64,000 nt of DNA from UTCFX2 sp963827155 (GTDB lineage Bacteria > Chloroflexota > Anaerolineae > Anaerolineales > UBA4823). The translations under genes were made by a program, and so were the position numbers. The stretch is from NCBI GenBank assembly GCA_963827155.1, contig CAWGZV010000002.1:2666001-2730000 (forward strand). Direction: 5' to 3'. Shown one piece after another: positions 44,372-52,836 of this stretch (position 1 is the first letter of the stretch; each line of letters opens with the position of its first letter). A model generated the notes under the pieces. That model did no database searches, was not told where the DNA came from, and saw only the letters and a list, made by a program, of their open reading frames with translations.

Positions 44372-45335
44372 ATGTCGTGCCGCAGTACCAATAAAATAAA
44401 GCTCTCGATTATATTTTCAACCATCTTGTTGGCTGCGAAATCTTACTGGGTGCAGTCCCTCAAATTCGAAGGTAGATGAAGTCCCTGCGACAGAGGCGCC
44501 CATTGTGCTCACAGATGGTCTGAATAAATCCATCAAGCTGCCAAAAGCAGCCCAAAGGATCGTCTCACTGGCGCCTTCAAGCACCGAAATCCTCTACGCA
44601 ATTGACGCAGGGCGACAAGTGGTCGCCCGTGACACATTCTCCGATTATCCAGAGGAGGCGAAAACCATCCCGGATATCGGAGGTGGATTTGGCGAGCTCA
44701 ATTCGGAAGCCATCATTGCCCAAAAACCCGACCTAGTTCTGGCAAGCTCTCTGACACCCCCAGAGCAGATCAAAGCGCTGGAAAGCCTCGGGCTGACAGT
44801 TTTTGCAATCGCCAATCCTAACGATTTTTCAGGATTGTTCCAGAACCTGCGAGCTGTCGCCAAGCTGACAGCGCATGAAGCTGAAGCCGAGACGCTTGTG
44901 GATGAGCTGGACGCCCGGATTAAAGCGGTGGAAGAAAAGGTCAAAAACACCCATGAGAAACCGCTAGTATTTTACGAATTGGACGGAACCGATCCTAACG
45001 CGCCCTGGACCCCAGGGCCAGGCAGTTTCGTTGATAACCTGATCCGCATGGCCGGAGGTGAAAATCTGGGAAGCGGCATGAGCAGCGAATGGGCACAGAT
45101 CAGCATCGAGGAGCTGGTCAGCAAAGACCCAGAAATCATCTTGATCGGCGATGCGACTTGGGGCGGTGTGACCCTGGACGACGTCCGCAACCGGGCGGGA
45201 TGGGAGAGCCTGAAGGCCATCCAAGAAGGCAGGATGTTTGTCTTTGATGACAACCTGGTCAGCCGCCCAGGCCCTCGGCTGGTAGATGGTTTGGAAGCAA
45301 TGGCAAAACTGCTCCATCCAGAACTATTCCAATAA
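44372..45335 (+). CDS. btuF: Cobalamin ABC transporter substrate-binding lipoprotein (BtuF-like), frameshift in signal peptide
   Basis: About 320 residues. The ATG at 44372 has AGGAG upstream and starts a signal peptide (LSIIFSTILLA). A one-base shift near 44434-44440 is needed to join the lipobox L-T-G-C and the mature protein SPSNSKVDEVPATEAPIVLTDG. The mature part is a helical-backbone class III binding protein (RIVSLAPSSTEILYAIDAGRQVVARD, PDIGGGFGELNSEAI, PGSFVDNLIRMAGGENL), typical of BtuF and iron-siderophore receptors. The cobalamin riboswitch upstream and salvage genes downstream decide for corrinoid. The permease and ATPase genes follow at once. Confidence 0.87.
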
Positions 45336-45351
45336 TCGGATATAACCATCG

Positions 45352-46380
45352 ATGAAATCAAGCTGGCGGCCTTATCTGATTAACCTGCTCTTCCTTGGGG
45401 CTGCGCTGACCTTAAGCGTGGCTGCCGGACCAGTATTTATCCCGCCTGGCGCGGTGATCCGGATCCTGGCGGAGGGTTTACCGGGGATCTCTCTTCCGAT
45501 CAATTGGCCGGTGAACTTCGAAACCATCATCTATCAAATCCGGCTTCCGCATGCTGTCTTGATTTTACTGACCGGCGCAGCTCTAGGCGGCAGTGGGGCG
45601 GCCTATCAAGGCGTCTTCCGCAACCCTCTAGCGGACCCATATTTGATTGGAGTAGCATCAGGCGCAGGTTTAGGCGCTGTCATCGCGATGGCGGTGAGCT
45701 GGCCAGGGGATCTGCTAGGATTGTATGCGATTCCAATTGCAGCATTTATCGGGGCAATCATCACAATTGCCCTGGTTTACAGCCTGGCGAGGGTCGGGAA
45801 AAGCCTGCCAACAACCACTTTGATCCTGGCTGGCGTGGCGGTCAGTGCGTTCGCCTCGTCGCTCACCTCTTTTTTAATGCTCCGATCCAACCAGGAGCTG
45901 CGGCGGGCGATCGGCTGGCTGATGGGCGGCTCAATCCTCGGTGGTTGGGAACCAGTGCTGGCGATCCTGCCGTATATCCTGCTTGGGTTGGGACTGCTGC
46001 TCAGCTCTGGGCATCTGCTGAACGTGCTCCAATTTGGAGAAGAGCAGGCGACACAACTTGGCCTGGATGCCGAGAGAATCAAAGGATACATCCTGCTTGC
46101 GGCTTCACTAACTACTGCAGCAGCAGTCGCCTTTTCCGGTGTTATCGGATTCATCGGATTAATTGTCCCGCATATCGCCCGCCTGCTTTGGGGACATGAT
46201 TACCGGCAGGTGATCCCGCTCTCGATCCTGGGCGGCGGGACGATTCTACTCATCGCAGACCTGCTGGCCCGAACCGTGCTGGCGCCTCAAGTGATCCCGG
46301 TTGGGATTGTCACAGCACTGGCGGGAGCACCCTTTTTCTTATGGGTCCTGCGGGCGGCAAAAGATCAGGCTTTCTGGTAA
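45352..46380 (+). CDS. btuC: Cobalamin ABC transporter permease (BtuC-like)
   Basis: A 342-residue FecCD-family permease with about ten TM helices. Family motifs are IRLPHAVLILLTGAALGGSGAAYQGVFRNPLADPYLIGVASGAGLGA and GVIGFIGLIVPHIARLLWGHDYRQVIPLS, the latter holding the coupling helix that contacts the ATPase. It imports corrinoid delivered by the binding protein encoded 16 bases upstream. Only the operon context distinguishes it from a siderophore permease. Confidence 0.9.
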   Translation: MKSSWRPYLINLLFLGAALTLSVAAGPVFIPPGAVIRILAEGLPGISLPINWPVNFETIIYQIRLPHAVLILLTGAALGGSGAAYQGVFRNPLADPYLIGVASGAGLGAVIAMAVSWPGDLLGLYAIPIAAFIGAIITIALVYSLARVGKSLPTTTLILAGVAVSAFASSLTSFLMLRSNQELRRAIGWLMGGSILGGWEPVLAILPYILLGLGLLLSSGHLLNVLQFGEEQATQLGLDAERIKGYILLAASLTTAAAVAFSGVIGFIGLIVPHIARLLWGHDYRQVIPLSILGGGTILLIADLLARTVLAPQVIPVGIVTALAGAPFFLWVLRAAKDQAFW

Positions 46381-46402
46381 GAAGAGTGAAGTGGAGAGAA
46401 CC

Positions 46403-47191
46403 ATGCTTGAAGTCAAATCTCTTGCGGTTAGCTACGGAAAAAGAAGAGTGCTAGAAGATATTAATCTGTTCGTAAAGCCCGGGGAGATCCTGGTGATTAT
46501 CGGCCCCAACGGGGCTGGAAAATCGACATTAATCCGAGCAATCAGCGGGACGCTGCCCAACGAGCAGGGAGTTATCCAAGTGAACGGTCGAGACATCAGC
46601 GCCTTGAACGCGGCGCAACGAGCCAGGCAAATCGCGGTTGTCCCGCAGGCTCGCAACATGCCAGCCGCCTTTACAGTCTACCAATCCGTGCTACTCGGAC
46701 GCACTCCCTACCTGAATTGGATGGGAATGACCGGCGAGCGGGACAGGCAGCTCGTAAAAACAGCACTCGAAAGGACGTGCTGCAGTGAGCTATCAGATCG
46801 CTCTGTGGGTGAGCTTTCGGGCGGCGAGCAGCAGCGAGTGCTGCTGGCAAGAGCACTGGCGCAAAGCACATCCGTCCTTCTGCTGGATGAGCCTACCACC
46901 CACCTGGACTTGCAGCACCAGTCCGGTTTGCTCAACCTGGTGCGCGATCTCGCTGCCCACCAAAACCTGGCGGTGCTCATGGCACTGCACGATCTCAACC
47001 TGGCCAGCATTTATGCCGACCGGGTTGTGCTACTGGTAAATGGTCGAATCCGCAAAACCGGAACTCCGAGTGAAGTGCTGACAGAAGATATGCTGACAAA
47101 AGTTTACCGCGTGCCCGTGCATGTGGTCCCGCACCCAGATTATGGAAGCCCGCTGGTCCTTCCAGATGGAAGATTTGGAGGCGGACAATGA
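46403..47191 (+). CDS. btuD: Cobalamin ABC transporter ATP-binding protein (BtuD-like)
   Basis: 262 residues. Walker A GPNGAGKST, Q-loop VVPQAR, signature LSGGEQQRV, Walker B VLLLDEPTTHLD and the H-loop ALHDLNLA are all intact. It belongs to the FepC/BtuD family and powers the permease encoded 22 bases upstream. The ATG at 46403 has GGAGAG upstream. An in-frame extension from 46301 would overlap the permease gene and is not used. The cobO-like gene overlaps its end by four bases. Confidence 0.92.
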   Translation: MLEVKSLAVSYGKRRVLEDINLFVKPGEILVIIGPNGAGKSTLIRAISGTLPNEQGVIQVNGRDISALNAAQRARQIAVVPQARNMPAAFTVYQSVLLGRTPYLNWMGMTGERDRQLVKTALERTCCSELSDRSVGELSGGEQQRVLLARALAQSTSVLLLDEPTTHLDLQHQSGLLNLVRDLAAHQNLAVLMALHDLNLASIYADRVVLLVNGRIRKTGTPSEVLTEDMLTKVYRVPVHVVPHPDYGSPLVLPDGRFGGGQ

Positions 47192-47709
47192 GGCGCGGGT
47201 TAGTCATCGTCAATACCGGCAACGGGAAAGGGAAGACCACAGCAGCGCTTGGACTTCTGCTGCGCGCCTGGGGCAGAGATTTCCGGGTCTGCGTGATCCA
47301 ATTTATTAAGAGTGAAAAAGGGGCCTGGGGAGAAGTGAAAGCCGCGCAGAAGCTGGGAATCGAGTGGCACAAAATGGGCGACGGCTTCACCTGGCTTTCG
47401 AAAGATATGGATGAGACAATTGCCGCGGCGCGGGCTGGGTGGGAACTGGCGCAATCAAAGATTTCAAGCGAAGCTTATGACCTTGTGATCCTGGATGAAT
47501 TCACGTACCCGCTCCACTTTGGCTGGCTCAACACGGAAGAAGTCATTTCCTGGTTAAAAGCGCATAAGCCGGAGGAGATGCACCTGATCATCACAGGACG
47601 TGAAGCCCCACAAAGCCTGATCGAATTCTCGGATCTGGCGACGGAAATGCAAGAGCTGAAACATCCATACCAACAAGGGCTCAAAGCACAACCAGGAATT
47701 GAGTTTTAA
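47188..47709 (+). CDS. cobO: Cob(I)yrinic acid a,c-diamide adenosyltransferase (CobO/BtuR type)
   Basis: A 173-residue adenosyltransferase that attaches the 5'-deoxyadenosyl group to the corrinoid cobalt. The ATP-binding loop GNGKGKTTAALGLLLRAWGRDFRV is diagnostic, followed by QFIKSEKGAWGE, ILDEFTYPL and the C-terminal LIITGREAPQSLIEFSDLATEM. Its length equals the family's. The start overlaps the BtuD stop (ATGA), so the imported corrinoid is adenosylated by a co-translated enzyme. Confidence 0.95.
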   Translation: MRRGLVIVNTGNGKGKTTAALGLLLRAWGRDFRVCVIQFIKSEKGAWGEVKAAQKLGIEWHKMGDGFTWLSKDMDETIAAARAGWELAQSKISSEAYDLVILDEFTYPLHFGWLNTEEVISWLKAHKPEEMHLIITGREAPQSLIEFSDLATEMQELKHPYQQGLKAQPGIEF

Positions 47710-47727
47710 TCTTAAATCGAGAATAAT

Positions 47728-48786
47728 ATGTTAATTCAAAATATTATTAAGCAAATCAGACCGCTGGATGAAAACTCAATTCGGGCAGCCCAGAAACGCC
47801 AGGACCAATTGACGAAGCCGCAAGGCAGCCTGGGACGGCTTGAACAGCTTTCCATACAGGCGGCAGGAATCACGGCAAACCCACAGCCAGTGATTAGAGA
47901 CAAGGTGGTGCTGGTTATGGCTGGCGACCACGGCGTTGTGGCTGAAGGCGTCAGCGCCTACCCGCAGGCGGTGACGCCCCAAATGGTGGCAAATTTCCTG
48001 GGCGGCGGCGCAGCGATCAATGTGCTTTCGAGGCATGTCGGAGCAAGGGTGGTGGTAGTGGATATGGGGGTCGCAGCGGATTTAACCCCGCACCCGGACC
48101 TGATCATCCGGAAGGTTGGCTATGGGACTCAAAATATTGCTCGCGAGGCGGCGATGAGGGTAGAGCAGGCAGTCCAGAGCCTGGAAGCTGGCGCGGAAGT
48201 TTGCCTGAGCCAGATAAAACTCGGATTAGACCTGTTGGCTACCGGAGATATGGGGATTGGGAACACAACTCCTTCAGCAGCGATTGCGGCGGTAATCACG
48301 GGCATTCCCGCTGAAGAGATCGCCGGGCGGGGAACCGGTGTAGATGATCGGGGGCTCCAACGTAAGATCGCGGCGATCCAAATGGCGATTGAGGTCAATC
48401 ATCCGAACCCTCGGGACGGCATCGATATCCTGGCAAAAGTGGGAGGGTTTGAGATCGCGGGGATTACCGGAGCAATCCTGGCTGCCGCTGCCAACCGCAA
48501 ACCGGTTGTGATCGATGGATTCATCTCAACGGCGGCAGCAATGGTCGCAGTGATCCTGGCACCAGAGACACGCCATTACCTGATCCCTGCCCACACCTCA
48601 ATGGAACGCGGACACCACCTGATGATGAAATGGTTGGGGGCAGACCCGCTCCTGGATCTACAGATGCGGCTCGGAGAGGGAACCGGCGCCGTGCTTGCCA
48701 TGTCTCTGGTGGAAGCTTCCTGCAAGATCCTGTCTGAGATGGCGACATTCAGCGAGGCGGGCGTCGCAGAGAGATCGGACCCATGA
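47728..48786 (+). CDS. cobT: Nicotinate-nucleotide--dimethylbenzimidazole phosphoribosyltransferase
   Basis: 352 residues. It forms alpha-ribazole phosphate from DMB and NaMN for the lower ligand of cobalamin. Conserved parts: KPQGSLGRLEQLSIQ, VVLVMAGDHGVVAEGVSAYPQAVT, NFLGGGAAINVLSRH, GDMGIGNTTPSAAI, GRGTGVDD, DGFISTAAA and the catalytic-Glu region LRLGEGTGAVLAM-like MRLGEGTGAVLAMSLVEAS. The length is standard. It lies 18 bases after cobO and overlaps cobS by four bases. Confidence 0.95.
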   Translation: MLIQNIIKQIRPLDENSIRAAQKRQDQLTKPQGSLGRLEQLSIQAAGITANPQPVIRDKVVLVMAGDHGVVAEGVSAYPQAVTPQMVANFLGGGAAINVLSRHVGARVVVVDMGVAADLTPHPDLIIRKVGYGTQNIAREAAMRVEQAVQSLEAGAEVCLSQIKLGLDLLATGDMGIGNTTPSAAIAAVITGIPAEEIAGRGTGVDDRGLQRKIAAIQMAIEVNHPNPRDGIDILAKVGGFEIAGITGAILAAAANRKPVVIDGFISTAAAMVAVILAPETRHYLIPAHTSMERGHHLMMKWLGADPLLDLQMRLGEGTGAVLAMSLVEASCKILSEMATFSEAGVAERSDP

Positions 48787-49595
48787 ACGGAACTTTACCA
48801 GAGGAGGAGGTCACTCCTCAGGAAAATATTGGGGCGCGACAACCTTCCGGCTTCCAGGCATTCCTGACCGCGGTCCAGTTTTTGCTGATCTCGCCGGCAT
48901 TCAAAAAGGGGGTGTTCAGTCCACAAGAACTGGGCGCCTCGGTTGGGTATTATCCACTGGTTGGATTGATCCTGGGCGTGATCTTAATTGGCGCCGATTT
49001 GCTGCTTGGAAGGATCTTTCCTCCCCTGGTGCGGGCAGCATTAGTGCTGGCGATTTGGATCTTACTCACCGGCGCACTGCACCTGGATGGTTTTCTGGAT
49101 TCCTGCGACGGGCTTCTTGGGGGATCGGATCCACAGAAACGGATGGAGATCATGCGCGACGAGCGGGTAGGAGCTTATGCCCTCTCAGGCGGCTCGCTCT
49201 TGCTGCTGATCAAGTTCAGCGCGTTAGCAACGCTTGGCGGACGGTCGGATGCACTCCTGCTTGCACCCGTGCTGGGACGCTGGGCGATCGCAGTTGCGCT
49301 GACGACTTTCCCTTATGCCAGGGAGGTGGGACTGGGACGTGAAATGAAAGACCACGCCGGGAGGCGGCAGGCGGTGCGCGCTTCTGTTTTTGGTTTGGTG
49401 ATCGTCTGCGCCCTATCGCTCTGGCATCCTGCGGCGCCGATCATCGCCGCGCTGGGGGCATCGGCGTTGGGAGGTTGGCTGGTTATCCGCTTCGCCCTCA
49501 ATCGTTTACCTGGGCTGACAGGCGATATCTACGGTGCGCTCAACGAGATCGTAGAAGCGCTGGTCCTTCTGGTATTCGCGGGTTTTTACAGATGA
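48783..49595 (+). CDS. cobS: Adenosylcobinamide-GDP ribazoletransferase
   Basis: A 270-residue membrane enzyme joining adenosylcobinamide-GDP with alpha-ribazole in the last step of B12 assembly. The motif HLDGFLDSCDGLLGGSDPQKRMEIMRDERVGAYA holds the Mg-binding acidic residues. Several TM helices follow, and GLTGDIYGALNEIVEALVLL is the conserved C-terminal motif. It overlaps cobT (ATGA) upstream and is followed by the alpha-ribazole phosphatase gene. Confidence 0.94.
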   Translation: MNGTLPEEEVTPQENIGARQPSGFQAFLTAVQFLLISPAFKKGVFSPQELGASVGYYPLVGLILGVILIGADLLLGRIFPPLVRAALVLAIWILLTGALHLDGFLDSCDGLLGGSDPQKRMEIMRDERVGAYALSGGSLLLLIKFSALATLGGRSDALLLAPVLGRWAIAVALTTFPYAREVGLGREMKDHAGRRQAVRASVFGLVIVCALSLWHPAAPIIAALGASALGGWLVIRFALNRLPGLTGDIYGALNEIVEALVLLVFAGFYR

Positions 49596-49663
49596 GCTCT
49601 GGAGTACAGATTGTAAACCCCTGGCGATCCAGATCCCAAGAAAAATTCAAGAGAAGGACCTTT

Positions 49664-50305
49664 ATGCCGACACGATTAATCCTCATCCGCCACGGCCAAA
49701 CCGAGTGGAATGCCGATGGACGCTTTATGGGACAGACCGACATTGGGCTCAATGAAATTGGGCAAGCACAGGCTGAGGCGGTTGCCCGGCGGCTAACCGA
49801 CGAGCACCCAACAGCAATTTACACCAGCGATCTGCAGCGAGCCCGGCAAACAGCCGAGTCAATCCAGCAGGCTCTGATGGGCGGGGAACCAGCCCAGCCA
49901 TCACCAACCCTGATCACAGAAAAACGGCTGCGAGAGATGCATTTTGGCGAATGGCAGGGATTGACTTACCCGCAGATCCAGTCCAGATATCCAGAAGCCG
50001 CCGAAGCCTGGGAAACGAATATGCTGATCAATGCACCTTCAGGCGGTGAGACAGTCACCCAGGTTTCTGAACGGGTCCGGCAGGCATACGAAGAGATAAA
50101 ACGCACATATCCTGAAGAAACCGTCTTTCTGGTTGCACACGGCGGGACGCTCCAAATCCTACTCTGTACTGCGCTGGATATCGGTATCGATAAATTCTGG
50201 CAGTTCACACTTAACAACACCAGTGTGAGCGAGCTGATCATCTTCCCTGAAGGGGCAATTCTCGGTCTTTTTAATGACACCTGCCATCTGGGGAGGATAG
50301 GCTGA
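49664..50305 (+). CDS. cobC: Alpha-ribazole phosphatase-like histidine phosphatase
   Basis: A 213-residue protein of the phosphoglycerate-mutase-like histidine phosphatase superfamily. It has the catalytic LIRHGQTEWNADGRFMGQTDIGLNEIG, the acid in LREMHFGEWQGLTY, and the second His in VFLVAHGGTLQILLC. The position between cobS and cobQ indicates dephosphorylation of alpha-ribazole-5'-phosphate, though the superfamily is broad. The ATG at 49664 has AAGGA seven bases upstream. Longer extensions overlap cobS. Confidence 0.87.
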   Translation: MPTRLILIRHGQTEWNADGRFMGQTDIGLNEIGQAQAEAVARRLTDEHPTAIYTSDLQRARQTAESIQQALMGGEPAQPSPTLITEKRLREMHFGEWQGLTYPQIQSRYPEAAEAWETNMLINAPSGGETVTQVSERVRQAYEEIKRTYPEETVFLVAHGGTLQILLCTALDIGIDKFWQFTLNNTSVSELIIFPEGAILGLFNDTCHLGRIG

Positions 50306-51810
50306 CCGGCGCCACACTCACGATCCTCGGCACCAGCTCGTCGGCAGGCAAAAGCTTGCTGGCGGCAGCTTTCTGCCGGATTTTCGCACGGCGCGGCCTG
50401 CGTGTTGCGCCATTTAAGGCCCAAAATATGTCGAACAACGCAGCAGTCTGCCCGGACGGGAGCGAGATTGGCCGTGCCCAGGCTGTCCAGGCGCTGGCAG
50501 CGGGAGAGCCACTGAGAGCGGATTTCAATCCAGTCCTGATCAAACCGGAGGCAGATGCGCGCTCTCAAGTGATCGTACTAGGACGTCCTTATAAAACTCT
50601 GGAAGCAGCGGTCTACTACCAACACCGGGAGATGCTATGGGAAACGGCGCGCGGATCGCTTGACCGCCTGCGAGACGGTTTCGATCTGGTGATCATTGAA
50701 GGCGCGGGCAGCCCGGTGGAGCTCAACCTGAAAGCAGGCGATATTGTCAACATGGCGATCGCGAGATACGCCCAATCGCCGGTATTACTTGTCGGAGACA
50801 TCGATCGAGGGGGGATCTTTGCCCAGCTTCTCGGGACGCTTTGGCTGCTCGAGCCTGAGGAACGAAAGCTGGTAGGCGGCTTGCTGGTGAACAAATTCCG
50901 GGGCGACTCAGCCTTGTTCACGGAAGGGATCAAGATCCTTGAGGAACGGGGCGGCGTACCTGTGTTGGGGGTGATCCCTTACCTGAAGGATCTGCGCATT
51001 CCCGAAGAGGATGCCGTCGCATTGGAAGCAGCCGATAAAAGAACCGCGAGCGCCGAGGGTTTGATCGATATTGCGGTCATCCACCTGCCGCGGATCTCGA
51101 ATTTTGATGATTTTGACCCGTTCCTGGCAGACAATGGAGTCCAGCTCCGGTATGCCCAGAACCCTGCGGAGCTCGGCAAACCGAAGGCGATCATCATCCC
51201 AGGAACTAAAAGCACGACCGCAGACATGGCGTGGCTGAGATCCAGCGGATTGGCAGACCATATTATCAGACACGCACGTGATGGCGGTGCGGTGGTCGGG
51301 ATCTGCGGCGGCTATCAAATGCTTGGCAGGTATGTGCACGACCCTCAGATGGTGGAATCTAATTCGGCGGTGACCGCCGGATTAGGGCTATTGGATTCTG
51401 AGACGGAATTTATGGTGGAAAAAACTACTCACCAGGCTAGCGCTGTCGTTCGCGGCGGACCGGGCTGGCTGAGGGCGCTGGCTGGTATGCGGCTCAATGG
51501 ATATGAAATCCATATGGGGAAAACGGTCGGGCACACGCCCTGGCTGCAGATCGAGCGACGAAGCGAACAAGCGGTCGAAGAGCCAGACGGCGACTGCAGC
51601 CGCGATGGAAAAATTTGGGGATGCTACCTGCACGGTTTGTTCAGCAACCGACGGTTCAGGCACGGCTGGCTGAGCAGCTTGGGGTGGGAGGCGCCATTTA
51701 AAGACATAGACAGCGTGCTCCCAACCTCGGATCCATTCGATGCACTGGCCGATGCGGTGGAAGAAGCAGTGGATATGCAGCAATTGGAGGCATTGATTTG
51801 GGAAAACTGA
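50302..51810 (+). CDS. cobQ: Cobyric acid synthase, CTG start
   Basis: 502 residues: an N-terminal dethiobiotin-synthetase-like ATPase domain with P-loop TILGTSSSAGKSLLAAAFCRIFA, substrate loop PFKAQNMSNNA and EGAGSPVELNLK, and a C-terminal class I glutamine amidotransferase-like domain (GICGGYQMLGR with nucleophile Cys; GYEIHMG). It amidates adenosylcobyrinic acid diamide. No ATG, GTG or TTG precedes the P-loop in frame. The CTG at 50302 overlaps the cobC stop as CTGA and has GGGGAGG (50290-50296) six bases upstream, so CTG is the likely start. A start at the ATG-like 50356 position would remove the P-loop. Confidence 0.9.
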   Translation: MTGATLTILGTSSSAGKSLLAAAFCRIFARRGLRVAPFKAQNMSNNAAVCPDGSEIGRAQAVQALAAGEPLRADFNPVLIKPEADARSQVIVLGRPYKTLEAAVYYQHREMLWETARGSLDRLRDGFDLVIIEGAGSPVELNLKAGDIVNMAIARYAQSPVLLVGDIDRGGIFAQLLGTLWLLEPEERKLVGGLLVNKFRGDSALFTEGIKILEERGGVPVLGVIPYLKDLRIPEEDAVALEAADKRTASAEGLIDIAVIHLPRISNFDDFDPFLADNGVQLRYAQNPAELGKPKAIIIPGTKSTTADMAWLRSSGLADHIIRHARDGGAVVGICGGYQMLGRYVHDPQMVESNSAVTAGLGLLDSETEFMVEKTTHQASAVVRGGPGWLRALAGMRLNGYEIHMGKTVGHTPWLQIERRSEQAVEEPDGDCSRDGKIWGCYLHGLFSNRRFRHGWLSSLGWEAPFKDIDSVLPTSDPFDALADAVEEAVDMQQLEALIWEN

Positions 51811-52355
51811 CATTGATCCTGGGCGGGGCGCGCAGCGGGAAATCAACCTACGCCGAAAAGCTTGCTCAAGAGCGAGGAAAGAGGGTCGCATATATCGCTA
51901 CGGGGCAGGCGCTCGATGAAGAAATGACAGCCCGGATAGCGCACCATCGTCTCGTCCGGCCGGCGGCATGGATCACACGTGAGCTGCCGGCAGGTGTTGG
52001 ACGGTCATTGATTTCGAAGCCTCCAATGACCGAGGTGATTCTCCTGGACTGTCTGACGCTGCTGGTCTCCAATCTGATGATGCAGCCATCAGAGATGGAA
52101 GCCGAAATCGATGCAGCCGAACTGGAGCGGAGAGTAGATCTGGAAATCGACGAGCTGATACAGGCGATCCATTCGATCCCGGCGGATTGGATTGTGGTAT
52201 CTAATGAGGTTGGGATGGGGTTAGTGCCACCATACCCGCTCGGCAGGCTCTATCGAGACCTGCTGGGTCGAGCAAACCAAAGAATTGCGCAAGAAGCAGA
52301 AGCCGTAATTCTGATGATCGCCGGGCTGCCGATGCGGCTTGCACCGTTAGAATAA
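51798..52355 (+). CDS. cobU: Adenosylcobinamide kinase / guanylyltransferase
   Basis: A 185-residue bifunctional enzyme that phosphorylates adenosylcobinamide and transfers GMP to it. It has P-loop LILGGARSGKSTYAEKLAQ, YIATGQALDEEMTARIAHHR (containing the GMP-accepting His region), LLDCLTLLVSNLM and VVSNEVGMGLVPPYPLGRLYRDLLGRANQ. The start is TTG at 51798 with GGAGG seven bases upstream, overlapping the end of cobQ by 13 bases. It is the last gene of the B12 operon. Confidence 0.94.
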   Translation: MGKLTLILGGARSGKSTYAEKLAQERGKRVAYIATGQALDEEMTARIAHHRLVRPAAWITRELPAGVGRSLISKPPMTEVILLDCLTLLVSNLMMQPSEMEAEIDAAELERRVDLEIDELIQAIHSIPADWIVVSNEVGMGLVPPYPLGRLYRDLLGRANQRIAQEAEAVILMIAGLPMRLAPLE

Positions 52356-52430
52356 ACAAGCAGGTTGATTTATCAACAGGCAGGGGGACTCAGCCAAATT
52401 TAGCAAAAAGCCCTTAATTGGGCATCAAAA

Positions 52431-52460
52431 CCTCAGGTGAGATGTCATAAGCATCTGAGG
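52431..52460 (+). terminator. Hairpin after the B12 operon
   Basis: CCTCA (52431-52435) pairs with TGAGG (52456-52460), and GATG (52441-52444) with CATC (52452-52455), around a short loop and a small bulge. It lies 76 bases after cobU in an otherwise empty 214-base gap. No T-run follows, so a terminator role is only possible. Confidence 0.35.
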
Positions 52461-52569
52461 AGATGCGTCACTTGTGGGAATTAACGGCATCGCCTATGAT
52501 CGGGTTTTATTGTCTACAGAGGACTAATAACTGAGGGCTCAAAACAGCCTTGATATTCTGGAGGAATGT

Positions 52570-52770
52570 ATGTACGTCATCACAATCGACATCGAGAAAT
52601 GCGAAGGGTGCGGAGACTGCGTGGACGGCTGTCCCAACGAGCTGTTTGGGATTGCAGAAGAAAATGGGAAGAAATATGCGATGGTTGCCGGAGACCCGGA
52701 AGAATGCATCGGCTGCCTGTCCTGTGAAGCCGGCTGCGATGAAGGGGCGATTACAGTCACAGAACTTTAG
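52570..52770 (+). CDS. 2[4Fe-4S] ferredoxin
   Basis: A 66-residue cytoplasmic ferredoxin with two clusters: CEGCGDCVDGCP and CIGCLSCEAGC, each C-x2-C-x2-C-x3-C. Length and order match small bacterial-type ferredoxins. GGAGG lies about 6 bases before the ATG. It is a single gene, convergent with the arsenic methyltransferase gene. The redox partner cannot be inferred. Confidence 0.9.
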   Translation: MYVITIDIEKCEGCGDCVDGCPNELFGIAEENGKKYAMVAGDPEECIGCLSCEAGCDEGAITVTEL

Positions 52771-52836
52771 CTCGATATAATAATCATCGATAAAAATGGT
52801 GCAGCGGTATAACCACTGCACCTTCAGGTCGGCTCC

